Shown here one piece after another: positions 43,079 to 51,844 of a DNA stretch of 64,000 nt (positions within the stretch are counted from its first letter, which is position 1; each line of letters opens with the position of its first letter). This DNA comes from JACCTU01 sp963788055. GTDB taxonomy: Bacteria; Actinomycetota; Thermoleophilia; Gaiellales; Gaiellaceae. The notes under the pieces are model-generated. The model was not told the DNA's origin. It saw only the letters and a list, made by a program, of their open reading frames with translations, and did not search any database. The stretch is taken from the NCBI GenBank assembly GCA_963788055.1, contig CAWBFA010000002.1, positions 1 through 64,000 of the forward strand, given 5' to 3'. A program made the position numbers and the translations under genes.

Positions 43079-44950
43079 TTACCCCCTGAAGGAAGCGATC
43101 TTGCGAAGCATGTAGGACCCGATAGCCATCATCACGAGCCCCCCGATGATCATCTTGTGTCCGGTCGACGTGTGGTAGAGAGGACTCATGTAGTCCGCGT
43201 TGATGAAGGTGATGATCAACGCGAGCGCGAACGGCATCCCGACGAGCGTGTACGCGGATGCGCGTCCCATCGCCGTCAGCCCCTTGATCTTTCGCCCGAA
43301 CGCCTGCCGTTGGCGCACGGCGTCGGCGACCATGTCGAAGATCCCGGCGAGGCTGCCGCCGACCTGGCGCTGAATCGTCACTGCGGTCAACACGAACGAC
43401 AGGTTCTTCGACTGGACACGGACCGCCATCTCGGCGAGCGCGTCGTCGATCGGCCGGCCGAGCTGTGCCTCCGTCAAGACCCGCTTGAACTCGTCGCTGA
43501 TCGGCGGCTGACCCTCGCTGACCACGGCCTGCATCGCTTGGCGAAAGCTGTGGCCCGCCTTGAGCGACGCTGCCATCGTGATCAGCAGGTCGGGCAGCTG
43601 TTCGTCGATCGCGTTGACGCGGCGCTTGGCCTTGAACCAGAGCACGCCGAGCGGGATGAGCCCGCCGATCGCCATCGCGGCGAGGATCACGAGCGGCGGC
43701 GAGGCCATCACGGCAGCGATCAGCCCGAAGAAGAACGCCGGGATCGATCATGCATCCAGAAGAACTCGGCGGTGCGAAGCGGCACGTCCGCCCGATCGAG
43801 CATCGCGTGCAGCTTTCCCCAGAACGAGAACCGGGCGAACGCCTGCTCGGTTGCCTTCAGGAGGCCGGAAGCCCCCTCGAAGCGCTCGCGGACCGACGCC
43901 TTCTTCGCGCGGCGGCGCGGGCCTCCGACGTGTGGCCCCAGCCTCCGGCGCAGGCGCGTGCTCGACGGCGTAGCGAGTGCCAGCGCGGCCGCGAGGAGGA
44001 TCGAGCCGCCGACGGCGAGGCTCACGACGAGCGCTGCGAAGCCGGACGTGAAGAGCTGCTCGGGGATCAAGCCCACGAAACCGTCACCGGGGGCCGAAGG
44101 CGTGCTGCCCGGGAGCGTGGCCTGCGTGCTGGCCGAGCCGTGGCCCGCGACTGCGGCGGTCAGCGTCAGCTGCTGTCCGGGCCGGGAGGCCGTCAGGTAC
44201 GAGACGCGCCAGGTGCGCGCGAGGTCCTGCGCGACCGCGTCGTAGGCCCGTGCGAGCCCGGCCGACGAGCTGGCGCCGTAGTAGCCGCCACCCGTCGCGG
44301 TTGCGATCTGCTGGAGCGGCCCCTTTGCGAAATCGCCGCTCTCGATCCCGATCGCGTACACGGCGACGCCGGCGCGCCGAGCGGCGTCGATCGGCCTGCT
44401 GGAGCGAGGCGCCGTCGGCGACGTTCGCGCCGTCGGTCATCACCACGATCACTCGGCCCGCGTTCGCCTCGGTCGCGAGCGCGAGCGAGGCAAGGTGGAT
44501 CGCGTCGTACAGCGCGGTCCCCTGCCGCTTGTCCAGTGCGAGGGTCCGAAGTGCGCTGTCGGTGTCGATCGTCGCGGAGGAGAAACGCGTGGCCTGAACC
44601 GCACTCTCGCCGAACGTGAAGACGGCGAGCCGGTCGGCATTCTCCTTGCCCGCCACGAAGGCGCGGGCGGCCGCGATGGCATCCACGAGGGGCTGGCCCT
44701 TCATCGACCGCGAGTGGTCGATCAGGATGGCACCGCTCTTCGCGCGCCCGAGGTTCTGCGCCTGAAGCCCGGCCACAGGGTGGCCGTTCTCCCGGACCAC
44801 CGGCGGGGTCTTCGACGGCTTGTCGGTCACGACCGAGAGCTGAACCGTCGGCTGGCGGCTGGCGTCCACGCCGGACAGCTGCACCGAGGCGGCCGCGGGG
44901 GCCGCTGCGACTGCTGCCGCGAGGGCGGCGATCACGATCAGCCGGATCAA
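43079..44950 (-). CDS. tadB: VWA domain-TadB fusion, with two frame breaks
   Basis: A single gene of about 620 codons if joined. TTG 44950 overlaps the tadA stop. A signal peptide (LIVIAALAAAVAAAPAAA) is followed by a von Willebrand A domain with the MIDAS start ILIDHSRSMKG (D-x-S-x-S) and VIVVMTDGANV. The frame breaks near 44395 and resumes AVYAIGIESGDFAKGP. Then come a membrane helix (LVVSLAVGGSILLAAALAL), ERFEGASGLLK and FFWM. A second break near 43745 leads to the T2SSF domain (LPDLLITMAASLKAGHSFRQ, AVTIQRQVGGSLAGIFDMV). Ordinary TadB lacks a VWA domain. Both breaks appear to be single-base indels. Confidence 0.8.
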
Positions 44951-46389
44951 GACCGGCCTCCGTACGATGCGGCGAAGGTCGGGCGTCCGGCGAGGTCGGG
45001 CTCGAAGAACGTGGGCGCGAACACGACGCCGTTCGCGGCCATCTTCTCGAGGAAGGTGGGCTTGAGCCCCGTGCAGCCGAGCGGGTTGAGCAGCCGACCG
45101 CCCCCGACGGACTCGTCTTCCGGCGCCTTCGCGATGAAGATGTCCTGCAGGGTCACGACGTCGGACTCCATCCGCTGGACCTCGGTCACGGCCGTGATCC
45201 GGCGCGAGCCGTCGACGAGCCTGCTGATCTGCACGAGCAGGTCGAATGCGCTCGAGGTCTGCTCGCGGATCGCCCGCAGCGGCAGATCGACGCCGGAGGT
45301 CAGCACGAGGGTCTCGAGCCGCGACAGCGCGTCGCGCGAGGAGTTTGCGTGAATCGTCGTCAGCGAGCCTTCATGGCCCGTGTTCATCGCCTGGAGCATG
45401 TCCAGGGTCTCGGCACCGCGGACCTCGCCGACGATGATCCGGTCTGGCCTCATGCGCAGGGCATTGCGGACGAGCTCGCGGATCCGCACCTCGCCGGAGC
45501 CCTCGATGTTCGGAGGCCTCGACTCGAGCGTGATCACGTGCTCCTGCTGGAGCTGGAGCTCTGCTGCGTCCTCGATCGTGACGATACGCTCGTCGTTCGG
45601 AACGAACGCCGACATCGCGTTCAGGAGCGTCGTCTTACCGGTACCGGTACCGCCGGAGATGAGGATGTTCAGCTTCCCCTTCACGCACGACGCGAGGAAC
45701 TGCGCCGCCTTCGGCGTGAGCGATCCGAAGTTGATCAGGTCGTCCATCGTGTACGGGTCGCGCGCGAACTTCCGGATCGTGAGCGTCGGACCGCGAAGCG
45801 CGAGAGGCGGGATGATCGCGTTGACACGGCTTCCGTCGGGAAGACGTGCATCGACCATCGGCGAAGCCTCGTCCACGCGGCGTCCGACCTGCGACACGAT
45901 CTTGTCGATGATGCGCAGGAGGTGGGCGTTGTCGGCGAACGTCGTCTGCGTGCGCTCGATCTTGCCGTGGCGCTCGATGTAGATCCGGTCAAACGCGTTG
46001 ACCATGACCTCGGTCACGGAGTCGTCGTTGAGGAGCGGCTCGAGCGGTCCGTAGCCGAGGATGTCGTCCGAGATCTCCCGGACGATCTGGCGCCGCTCCT
46101 CACGCGTGAGCGGCGTCCGGTCGAGCGCGAGCTGTTCCGTCACGGCGTGGAGCACGCGTTCGGTGAGGTCCTCCGTCTCCGTCTGGCGGAAGAGCTCGGG
46201 CCCGAGCTTCGCGATGCACGCGTGATGGATCCGCGTCTTCAGCTCGGCGTACGGGTCCATCGACTGCTGCTGCGGGCGCTGCTGCGCACGGGGCGGGCCG
46301 GGCGACTGGGCGCCCGCGGGCGCCGACGCGGGGGCGTCGGGAGCGACGGAGCTCCCGTTGCTGCTCTGGATCCGGTCGTGAAGGCTCAT
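44947..46389 (-). CDS. tadA: Tad pilus assembly ATPase TadA/CpaF
   Basis: The 480-residue secretion ATPase powers pilus assembly. A disordered Gln/Pro-rich N-terminus (~45 residues) precedes the N-domain (GYGPLEPLLNDDSVTEVMVN). The motor follows: Walker A ILISGGTGTGKTTLLNAM, Asp box ERIVTIEDAAELQL, and Walker B/His region RPDRIIVGEVRGAETLDMLQ, then MNTGHEGSLTTIHANSSRDA. All catalytic motifs are intact. The final Cys-containing tail (LGCTGLKPTFLEKMAANGV) is characteristic of actinobacterial CpaF. It overlaps the VWA-tadB start by TTGA. Confidence 0.95.
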   Translation of the reverse strand: MSLHDRIQSSNGSSVAPDAPASAPAGAQSPGPPRAQQRPQQQSMDPYAELKTRIHHACIAKLGPELFRQTETEDLTERVLHAVTEQLALDRTPLTREERRQIVREISDDILGYGPLEPLLNDDSVTEVMVNAFDRIYIERHGKIERTQTTFADNAHLLRIIDKIVSQVGRRVDEASPMVDARLPDGSRVNAIIPPLALRGPTLTIRKFARDPYTMDDLINFGSLTPKAAQFLASCVKGKLNILISGGTGTGKTTLLNAMSAFVPNDERIVTIEDAAELQLQQEHVITLESRPPNIEGSGEVRIRELVRNALRMRPDRIIVGEVRGAETLDMLQAMNTGHEGSLTTIHANSSRDALSRLETLVLTSGVDLPLRAIREQTSSAFDLLVQISRLVDGSRRITAVTEVQRMESDVVTLQDIFIAKAPEDESVGGGRLLNPLGCTGLKPTFLEKMAANGVVFAPTFFEPDLAGRPTFAASYGGRS

Positions 46390-46391
46390 CG

Positions 46392-47579
46392 CTAGGCCCT
46401 CGCGAGGGCGCCGAAGCGCCGCCGCTTCTTCTCCTGCTCGGGCGTGAGCAGGCCCTTGGCCATCTCACGGATCGCGCGCGAGAAGTCGCAGCCGGCATCC
46501 GCCACGACCGCAGGCGTCCCGCGGTTCACCGCGAGAGGCACGGCCCTGTCGCTCGGCATCTCGAAGCCCATCTTCACGCCGAGTGCGCTCTCGACCTCGT
46601 TTCGCTTCATCCCGACCTTCGAGTTCGACCGGTTCAACACGAACCGGACGCGAGAGGCAGGGAACGACAGCAGGTCGAGCGTGTGCTGCGCGAGCTTGAC
46701 GTTCTTCAGCGTTGGCACGTCGAGCCCACACAGGACGAGCAGCTCGTCCGTGCGGTCGAGGGTCGCGAGCATCGGGCCGTGGAAGAACGGCGACGTGTCG
46801 ACGACGATCAGGTCGTAGGAGCCACGGGCGACTTCGAGCAGCCTGTTGACCTTCGGCTCGGTGACCAGCTCCGCGTCTTCCGGGCGGAGCGGAGCGGGCA
46901 GGACGTCGACGCCGGAGGAGTGGCGCGTGGTGTAGCCGGCCAGCTTCTCCGAGTCGAGCTCTCCCGGCGCGACGACCAGGTCGTAGATCGTCTTGTCCGG
47001 CTCGAGACCGAGCATGATCGCGGCGTCGCCGAACTGGAGGTCCAGGTCGATCAGCAGCGTCCGCTTCTTCTCGTACTTCGCGAACGCGGTCGCGAGGTTC
47101 GTCGCGGTCACGGTCTTGCCCGTGCCGCCCTTCGGCGAGAACACGGTCAGGACCCGACCACGCTTGCCGTGGCCGCCTTCGGCCTCCAGCCGCCGGCCGG
47201 CGTGCGACGCCTTGCGGATCGCGAACACGACGTTGTCGGCCAGCTGGGGCAGCAGGAGGACGTCTGCGACGTCCGTGTCGAGCGCCTCGTTCAGGAGCTT
47301 CGAGGACTCGCCCGATGCGAGCAGGATCAGCGGGGCCTGCGTGTGCTCCCGCATCGACGCGATCTCGTGCACCGGAAGGTGCGCGTCCCTCGTGCCGTGG
47401 AGGACCACCTGCAGGTGCCCCCCCGCAAGCGGGGCGTAGGCGTCGGAAACGTGCTCGCTGTAGCCGACGAGCTCAACCTCGTCATGCTGGTTCAGTGCGT
47501 CGCGGAGCGACTCGAGTCCGTCGCAGTTGCCGGTGAGATAGATCCTCACCGGTTCGCGGTTGTAGCCGTTGTCACTCAT
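46392..47579 (-). CDS. cpaE: TadZ/CpaE-like pilus localisation ATPase
   Basis: 395 residues from ATG 47579. A receiver-like N-domain (VRIYLTGNCDGLESLRDAL) is followed by a MinD/ParA-type ATPase: deviant Walker A VFSPKGGTGKTVTATNLA, LLIDLDLQFGDAAIMLGL and YDLIVVDTSPFFHG. It positions the pilus machine in the cell. The start overlaps the cpaB stop by one base (TGATG), and tadA begins three bases after its stop. Confidence 0.9.
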   Translation of the reverse strand: MSDNGYNREPVRIYLTGNCDGLESLRDALNQHDEVELVGYSEHVSDAYAPLAGGHLQVVLHGTRDAHLPVHEIASMREHTQAPLILLASGESSKLLNEALDTDVADVLLLPQLADNVVFAIRKASHAGRRLEAEGGHGKRGRVLTVFSPKGGTGKTVTATNLATAFAKYEKKRTLLIDLDLQFGDAAIMLGLEPDKTIYDLVVAPGELDSEKLAGYTTRHSSGVDVLPAPLRPEDAELVTEPKVNRLLEVARGSYDLIVVDTSPFFHGPMLATLDRTDELLVLCGLDVPTLKNVKLAQHTLDLLSFPASRVRFVLNRSNSKVGMKRNEVESALGVKMGFEMPSDRAVPLAVNRGTPAVVADAGCDFSRAIREMAKGLLTPEQEKKRRRFGALARA

Positions 47580-48322
47580 CAGTTGCCTCCCTGGGCGCCA
47601 CGGAGACCGTCGCGGAGAATCGTCCTGTTCGTCTCCAGGCTCTCGGGGCTGTCGACGGCGTCGACGACCGGCCGGAGCTGGAGCGTCCACTCGCCGTGGC
47701 GATTGACGTGGAGCAGCTTCTGCGCCTGGGTGTCGGAGACGGCGAGGAGCACGAACAGCCCATTGCGTCGGGCTGCGTTGTCGAGCTTCTTCGTGCCGCC
47801 AGAGCTCGCCGGCTTCAGGACCTCGATGTCGCGAAGGACGATGCGAGTCCCCCAGGTGTCAGAGTCTGCGTCGAGCTTCAGCGAGGCGACGAGATCGACT
47901 CGATCGCCGGCCTTGAGCGTGCCCGAGAGCAGCTGAACCGCGTCGCCGGAGACCGCGAACGCGCGCATGTTGCCGGTGAGGCTCGAGCGCACGCCGATCT
48001 CAGTCGAGCTGCTGAACCGTTGCCGGCTGACCTGCTCACCGGCGTAGATCGGCTCGGAGACGACGAACTCCTCGAGCTGGCCCTTGTCGGACACCGCGCC
48101 GGGCGCGACGTTCCGCTGGGCGACCATTCGCTTCTCGACGCGAACCATCGCCGCGGCACCGGAGGTGCCCGCCGGGATGTCGCTCTTCGCGACGAGGACC
48201 GGCACGTCCTCCTCGCCGTTCTGCACGCGCTTCTCGTAACTCGTGACGTACATCATCGTCAGCAGCGCGGCGAAAGCGGCCAGCACCACTGCAATGACGA
48301 TGTTTCTGAGGCGGTATGTCAT
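47579..48322 (-). CDS. cpaB: CpaB/RcpC pilus assembly protein (SAF domain)
   Basis: The 247-residue protein is anchored by an N-terminal helix (NIVIAVVLAAFAALLTMMYV). A SAF domain follows (VPVLVAKSDIPAGTSGAAAM) and then the RcpC region (MRAFAVSGDAVQLLSGTLKA-GDRVDLVAS). It is an outer/periplasmic-side assembly factor in Tad systems. The conserved order in the operon (tadG-like, cpaB, cpaE, tadA) supports the call. Confidence 0.9.
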   Translation of the reverse strand: MTYRLRNIVIAVVLAAFAALLTMMYVTSYEKRVQNGEEDVPVLVAKSDIPAGTSGAAAMVRVEKRMVAQRNVAPGAVSDKGQLEEFVVSEPIYAGEQVSRQRFSSSTEIGVRSSLTGNMRAFAVSGDAVQLLSGTLKAGDRVDLVASLKLDADSDTWGTRIVLRDIEVLKPASSGGTKKLDNAARRNGLFVLLAVSDTQAQKLLHVNRHGEWTLQLRPVVDAVDSPESLETNRTILRDGLRGAQGGN

Positions 48323-48343
48323 TGCGGATCCTTCCCTCCGGAC

Positions 48344-49267
48344 TTAGTCGATAAGTTGCACCGAGCGGACGCCGAAGTCGGCCGATCCGCCACTGTTGGT
48401 GAGAATTCCCTCCCAGATCACGCGCGTGAACTGGCCCTCGACGCGACCGCCCGACCCGGTGTTGTCCCAGTCGGTGATCAGGAAGCCGACCCAGCCGATG
48501 ATGTTGAAGCGGGCATTCGTGCCCCCGCCGAGGATCGGCTCGCGATAGATCGGAAAGAGCACTTCCTCATTGCGGCGAATCTGGAGCGCGTCGGTCATGT
48601 GCGACGAGTTCCAGTTGACCGACGGCACCGACTGGTAGATCCCGAGCGGCATGAACTGGTCGTAGCCGAACTGCAGCCAGCCAGCGACCACCCCGGCGCC
48701 CTCGTTGCCGCCCCCGCCGCGATTGAGGTTCAGGAGCGCGAATGCGCCGGCAGCGTCGCCCCCGCCCGGGCCGTGGAGGTTGAGGAGCGGAATCGAGGTG
48801 TCCTGGCCGAAGCAGGGGCCCGAGCAGTTGTTCAGCATCGGGTGGTTCTCGTTCACGGTGATCGGGGCGGCGTATTTGGCTTCGTTGGGCACGCCGGCGC
48901 GAGCCACGGCCGTGGAGCCGACGGTGACCGAGTCCCAGCCGATGATCTGGGAGAAGAAGCCCTGCGCGGGTCGTTCGACGTGGACCCGGATCGTGTCGCC
49001 GGCCATGACCGTCGTCGAGAACTCGACGTTCGACGCGCTCACGCCGCCGCCGTTCTTCGTGCCGTACTCGATCGCGTAGGCCTGAGCCTGGCCCTGGTCC
49101 TCCGGGAGCGCCTGGGCGCCGGCGAGCGCGGCGGCGTCGGCGACGCGCTGCGTGTCGCGGTCCTCGCGGAACCACGAGCCGACGTCGATCACCGCGACTG
49201 CCGACAGCATCAGAACCGTCAAGAAGAGGACGGTGAGCGCCGCAGCCTGGCCGTGTTCGCGTCTCAT
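48344..49267 (-). CDS. TadG-like pseudopilin/pilus assembly protein
   Basis: 307 residues from ATG 49267. REHGQAAALTVLFLTVLMLS is a type IV-like N-terminus (HG-Q followed by a membrane helix). DVGSWFREDRDTQRVADAAAL-AGAQALPED is the TadE/TadG-type Flp-associated motif (RxxQxxADAAALAGA). The outer ~230 residues are Gly/Asn-rich with two Cys (NNCSGPCFGQD) and a beta-rich end. It probably forms part of the pilus tip or base. Three bases after tadE. Confidence 0.8.
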   Translation of the reverse strand: MRREHGQAAALTVLFLTVLMLSAVAVIDVGSWFREDRDTQRVADAAALAGAQALPEDQGQAQAYAIEYGTKNGGGVSASNVEFSTTVMAGDTIRVHVERPAQGFFSQIIGWDSVTVGSTAVARAGVPNEAKYAAPITVNENHPMLNNCSGPCFGQDTSIPLLNLHGPGGGDAAGAFALLNLNRGGGGNEGAGVVAGWLQFGYDQFMPLGIYQSVPSVNWNSSHMTDALQIRRNEEVLFPIYREPILGGGTNARFNIIGWVGFLITDWDNTGSGGRVEGQFTRVIWEGILTNSGGSADFGVRSVQLID

Positions 49268-49269
49268 GA

Positions 49270-49677
49270 TCACTCCAAGCGTTCCGTCGTGACGCTCGTG
49301 AGCGTGCCGTCTGCGACGACCATGCCGAGAACGTCGATCGAATAGGGGTAGGTGACGGTGCAGCTGACGTCGCTCCCTGGGGTGTCCCAGTCGTCGGCGT
49401 CGCAGCTGGCGGTCACGAGGTCGTCGTCGAGGCTGGTGGCGGCTTCGAGCGCTGCGGCCTCGGCTGCGGCGCCCGTGTCGCCGCCGAGGCGGCTGACTGC
49501 GGCCTTGCGGGCACCGACGCGAGATGCATCGGTGACCGTCAGGTAGTCGTGGAAGACGATGCCGAACTGGATGATCCCGAACAGGAGCAGGCAGAGCACC
49601 GGCAGAAGGGCTGAGAACTCGACAAGCGTCTGTCCGCGCTCGCCGCTCGGTCGCTCCTGGTGTCTCTGCTCTGCCAT
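49270..49677 (-). CDS. tadE: TadE-like minor pseudopilin
   Basis: The 135-residue protein (ATG 49677) has a short leader ending in RGQTLVEFSALLPVLCLLLF, a class III-type prepilin site (G followed by QTLVEF, Glu at +5) with one membrane helix. DASRVGARKAAVSRLGGDTG follows. Two Cys (ASCDADDWDTPGSDVSCTV) probably form a disulfide. It is processed by a prepilin peptidase that is not encoded in this window. Confidence 0.9.
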   Translation of the reverse strand: MAEQRHQERPSGERGQTLVEFSALLPVLCLLLFGIIQFGIVFHDYLTVTDASRVGARKAAVSRLGGDTGAAAEAAALEAATSLDDDLVTASCDADDWDTPGSDVSCTVTYPYSIDVLGMVVADGTLTSVTTERLE

Positions 49678-49760
49678 TGCTCCTCGATGTCGGTGTCGTC
49701 GGAAACTTGGAAAGTTGGCGGGCCCCTCGCATGGAGGGGCCCGCCACGTTCGTCGCGGCT

Positions 49761-49943
49761 TTAGCCGTTGATGACGTCGGTCACGCTGTCGAGCCGGCCG
49801 GTAATGGCAAGCACGAGGAAGCCGAGCGCCGTGATGACCACGGCGGCGATGACGGTCAGGATCACGGCGTACTCAGCCATGGTCTGACCATCCTCGCGGC
49901 GCGCGAACGCGTTCAACATGGTGAACCAATTGCGAAGGGTCAT
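49761..49943 (-). CDS. flp: Flp-type major pilin
   Basis: The 60-residue prepilin (ATG 49943) has an 18-residue basic leader ending RREDG and the processing site G-QTMAEYAVIL (Glu at +5, Tyr at +6). One hydrophobic helix (VILTVIAAVVITALGFLVLA) follows, the whole mature pilin. It is the first gene of the Tad operon. A near-perfect Shine-Dalgarno (AAGGAGGTGA) lies upstream and can pair with a complementary sequence 60 bases further up (separate entry). Confidence 0.95.
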   Translation of the reverse strand: MTLRNWFTMLNAFARREDGQTMAEYAVILTVIAAVVITALGFLVLAITGRLDSVTDVING

Positions 49944-49944
49944 T

Positions 49945-50031
49945 GCAGATTCACCTCCTTCACTTGACGATTCGGTGCACACCGATGCGCTGCGGAATGC
50001 CACACCGAGAAATCGAGGGAGGTGAATCTGC
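49945..50031 (-). promoter_or_regulatory. Stem that can hide the flp ribosome-binding site
   Basis: On the flp transcript, GCAGATTCACCTCC (50031-50018) is the perfect complement of GGAGGTGAATCTGC (49958-49945), which contains the flp Shine-Dalgarno. The 14-bp stem (plus two more pairs past one mismatch) encloses 59 bases with an inner hairpin CGGTG-TG-CACCG. When folded, the ribosome site is closed, so this may be an RNA switch for the major pilin. No ligand fold is recognised. Confidence 0.6.
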
Positions 50032-50327
50032 GAGGCGCTGGTCAACGGGTGCGGTCACGCTTGAAAACTCCCTGTCCTGCTTCTCGGCGTGGCCGCAACG
50101 CCTGTTGTTCGTTACCTGCGCTTCATCGTTCAGCGATCGGCGCTGTTAGACCCCCCAAAAGGGCGATATCTGCAAACGGGTCATGAATCTCCCTCCAACG
50201 AGGGAGAGGTGCTTTCGCTCAGCGACGCGATAAGTGGAGAGTCCACCGCGGCCGGTCGACGGCTTCAGTCACCAAGTACGCGTTAGAGCCAGCGGCCTCT
50301 GCGCTCAAACGGAGGAGCGAAACCGAG

Positions 50328-51839
50328 ATGGATACGCAGCACCGATTTCGGAACCTGATCGTCCGAGTCGTGTTCCTCGTGCTGTTCGGGTGGGCCGTGG
50401 CAGTTGCACGCGCAGTCCGCCATGGCCGGGGCTGGGACGACTGGACGGACACGACAAACGAATGGAAGCCCGTGCCGCTGCCTGTGGACGACAAGTCCGA
50501 CGAACGGCGGGCAGGGCGTCCGTTCCGTGCACACAAGCTTGCGACGAGCATGGGCCTCGTCGTCGTCTTCTTCGCCGCCGCGTCGTTCACCGCGGGTGCC
50601 GGCGACATGGTCGCGAAGGCGTTCGACCCCGCTCACTGCGCGGCGCTCATGCACGTCACCGGCGAGGACGAGTCGGTCTGCGCCGATCTGATGGAGGCGC
50701 AGCCCGCGCCCGAGGCAACGCCGCTCGCGGAGCCCGACCCGGCCGCCGCCCCCGCTGCCGAGGCTGCTGAGGCTGCTGAGGCAGCTGAGCTTCCCGCGGA
50801 GCTCTCCGACGAGCTCGCCGCCGACGAGGCCGGTGCAGAGGCCGCTGCAGACTTCGAGTCGGCCCCCGCAGCGGAGGAAACCCCCGAGGCCTCTCTCGAT
50901 TCCGAGCCCACGGCGTCGGCTGACGCCGCGGCCGCTCCGGCATCGGGCCCCGAGTCGTACGTGCTTGCCCCCGAGAAGCCCGCCGCTGCTCCGAAGAACC
51001 AGTCGCGCCACTGGGTGGTTCGCCGCGCGAAGGAGCCGAAGGTGAAGGCGCCGGTCGTCGAGCACGAAGGCGGCGCGCAGACGGTGTGGTTGAACCGGGC
51101 GCTCCCCGATCCGACCCCGCCTGCCAAGCGTCTCTCGCCTGCGTTCGCCAAGAACCTCCGGCACATCTCGGCGGTCAACGGCGTCAGCTGGTCGTTCCTC
51201 CTCGGCGTCCTCCGCGCAGAGGGTGCGCGGGGCCGCGTCCCGGCGACCGTCCGTGAGCTGAACGCGCTCGCGCGCGGACTCAGCCAGCGGGGCGCAGCCG
51301 ACAGCGAGTGGAACGCTGCTCTGTCGCTGTCGGGTCGCACTTCGTTCGCCGACCGCGCCGTGGCGCTTGCGCGCTACAACCGCGTGGTCGGTCTTCGCTC
51401 GCTCGTCAAGGGGCTCGAGTCACAGAAGGAGTCACTCGGCGAGTTGCTGCTCCTCGACCCGCGGGTCTCGCTGTACGGCGGGGGCCGTGAAGACATCCAG
51501 GCCGGCAGGATCGACGTCCGCGTGCTGGTGCTGATCTCGTATCTCGCCGAGTCATACGGCGAGGTGAGCGTGTCGAGCCTGTTCAGCGGGCATCGCAAGT
51601 ACGCGCGTCCGGGTGTCGTCTCGGCGCACATCTTCGGGCAGGCTGTGGACGTCGCGAGCGTCGGCAAGCTGCCGATCGCCGGACACCAGCAGCCGGGAAG
51701 CGTCACCGAGAAGGCCGTGCGCTCGATCCTGATGCTGCCGGTCGAGGTCCAGCCGCGGCAGGTCATCTCGCTGCTCGGCCTCGGCGGAGCGTCGTTCCCG
51801 ATGGCCAATCACGACGACCACATCCACGTGGGGTTCTAG
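50328..51839 (+). CDS. Membrane protein with M15-like peptidase domain
   Basis: The 503-residue protein starts at ATG 50328. It has two hydrophobic segments (VRVVFLVLFGWAVAVARAV, ~residues 10-28, and GLVVVFFAAASFTAGAG, ~76-92), a long Ala/Glu/Pro-rich region (~125-235), then a helical part (FAKNLRHISAVNGVSWSFLL, ILRAEG-like). The C-terminal domain has VVSAHIFGQAVDVASV and MANHDDHIHVGF-end. S-x-H-x-x-G-x-A-x-D and H-x-H are the zinc residues of the M15/VanY-type peptidoglycan peptidase fold. A cell-wall opening role beside the pilus operon is an inference. It is divergent from flp. Confidence 0.65.
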   Translation: MDTQHRFRNLIVRVVFLVLFGWAVAVARAVRHGRGWDDWTDTTNEWKPVPLPVDDKSDERRAGRPFRAHKLATSMGLVVVFFAAASFTAGAGDMVAKAFDPAHCAALMHVTGEDESVCADLMEAQPAPEATPLAEPDPAAAPAAEAAEAAEAAELPAELSDELAADEAGAEAAADFESAPAAEETPEASLDSEPTASADAAAAPASGPESYVLAPEKPAAAPKNQSRHWVVRRAKEPKVKAPVVEHEGGAQTVWLNRALPDPTPPAKRLSPAFAKNLRHISAVNGVSWSFLLGVLRAEGARGRVPATVRELNALARGLSQRGAADSEWNAALSLSGRTSFADRAVALARYNRVVGLRSLVKGLESQKESLGELLLLDPRVSLYGGGREDIQAGRIDVRVLVLISYLAESYGEVSVSSLFSGHRKYARPGVVSAHIFGQAVDVASVGKLPIAGHQQPGSVTEKAVRSILMLPVEVQPRQVISLLGLGGASFPMANHDDHIHVGF

Positions 51840-51844
51840 GACGG

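Noticed and set aside
41414..44245. Very long open frame antisense to the Tad genes
   Set aside because: It is a high-GC shadow of the coiled-coil, tadC and VWA-tadB genes, with Arg/Ala/Pro-biased composition and no motifs.
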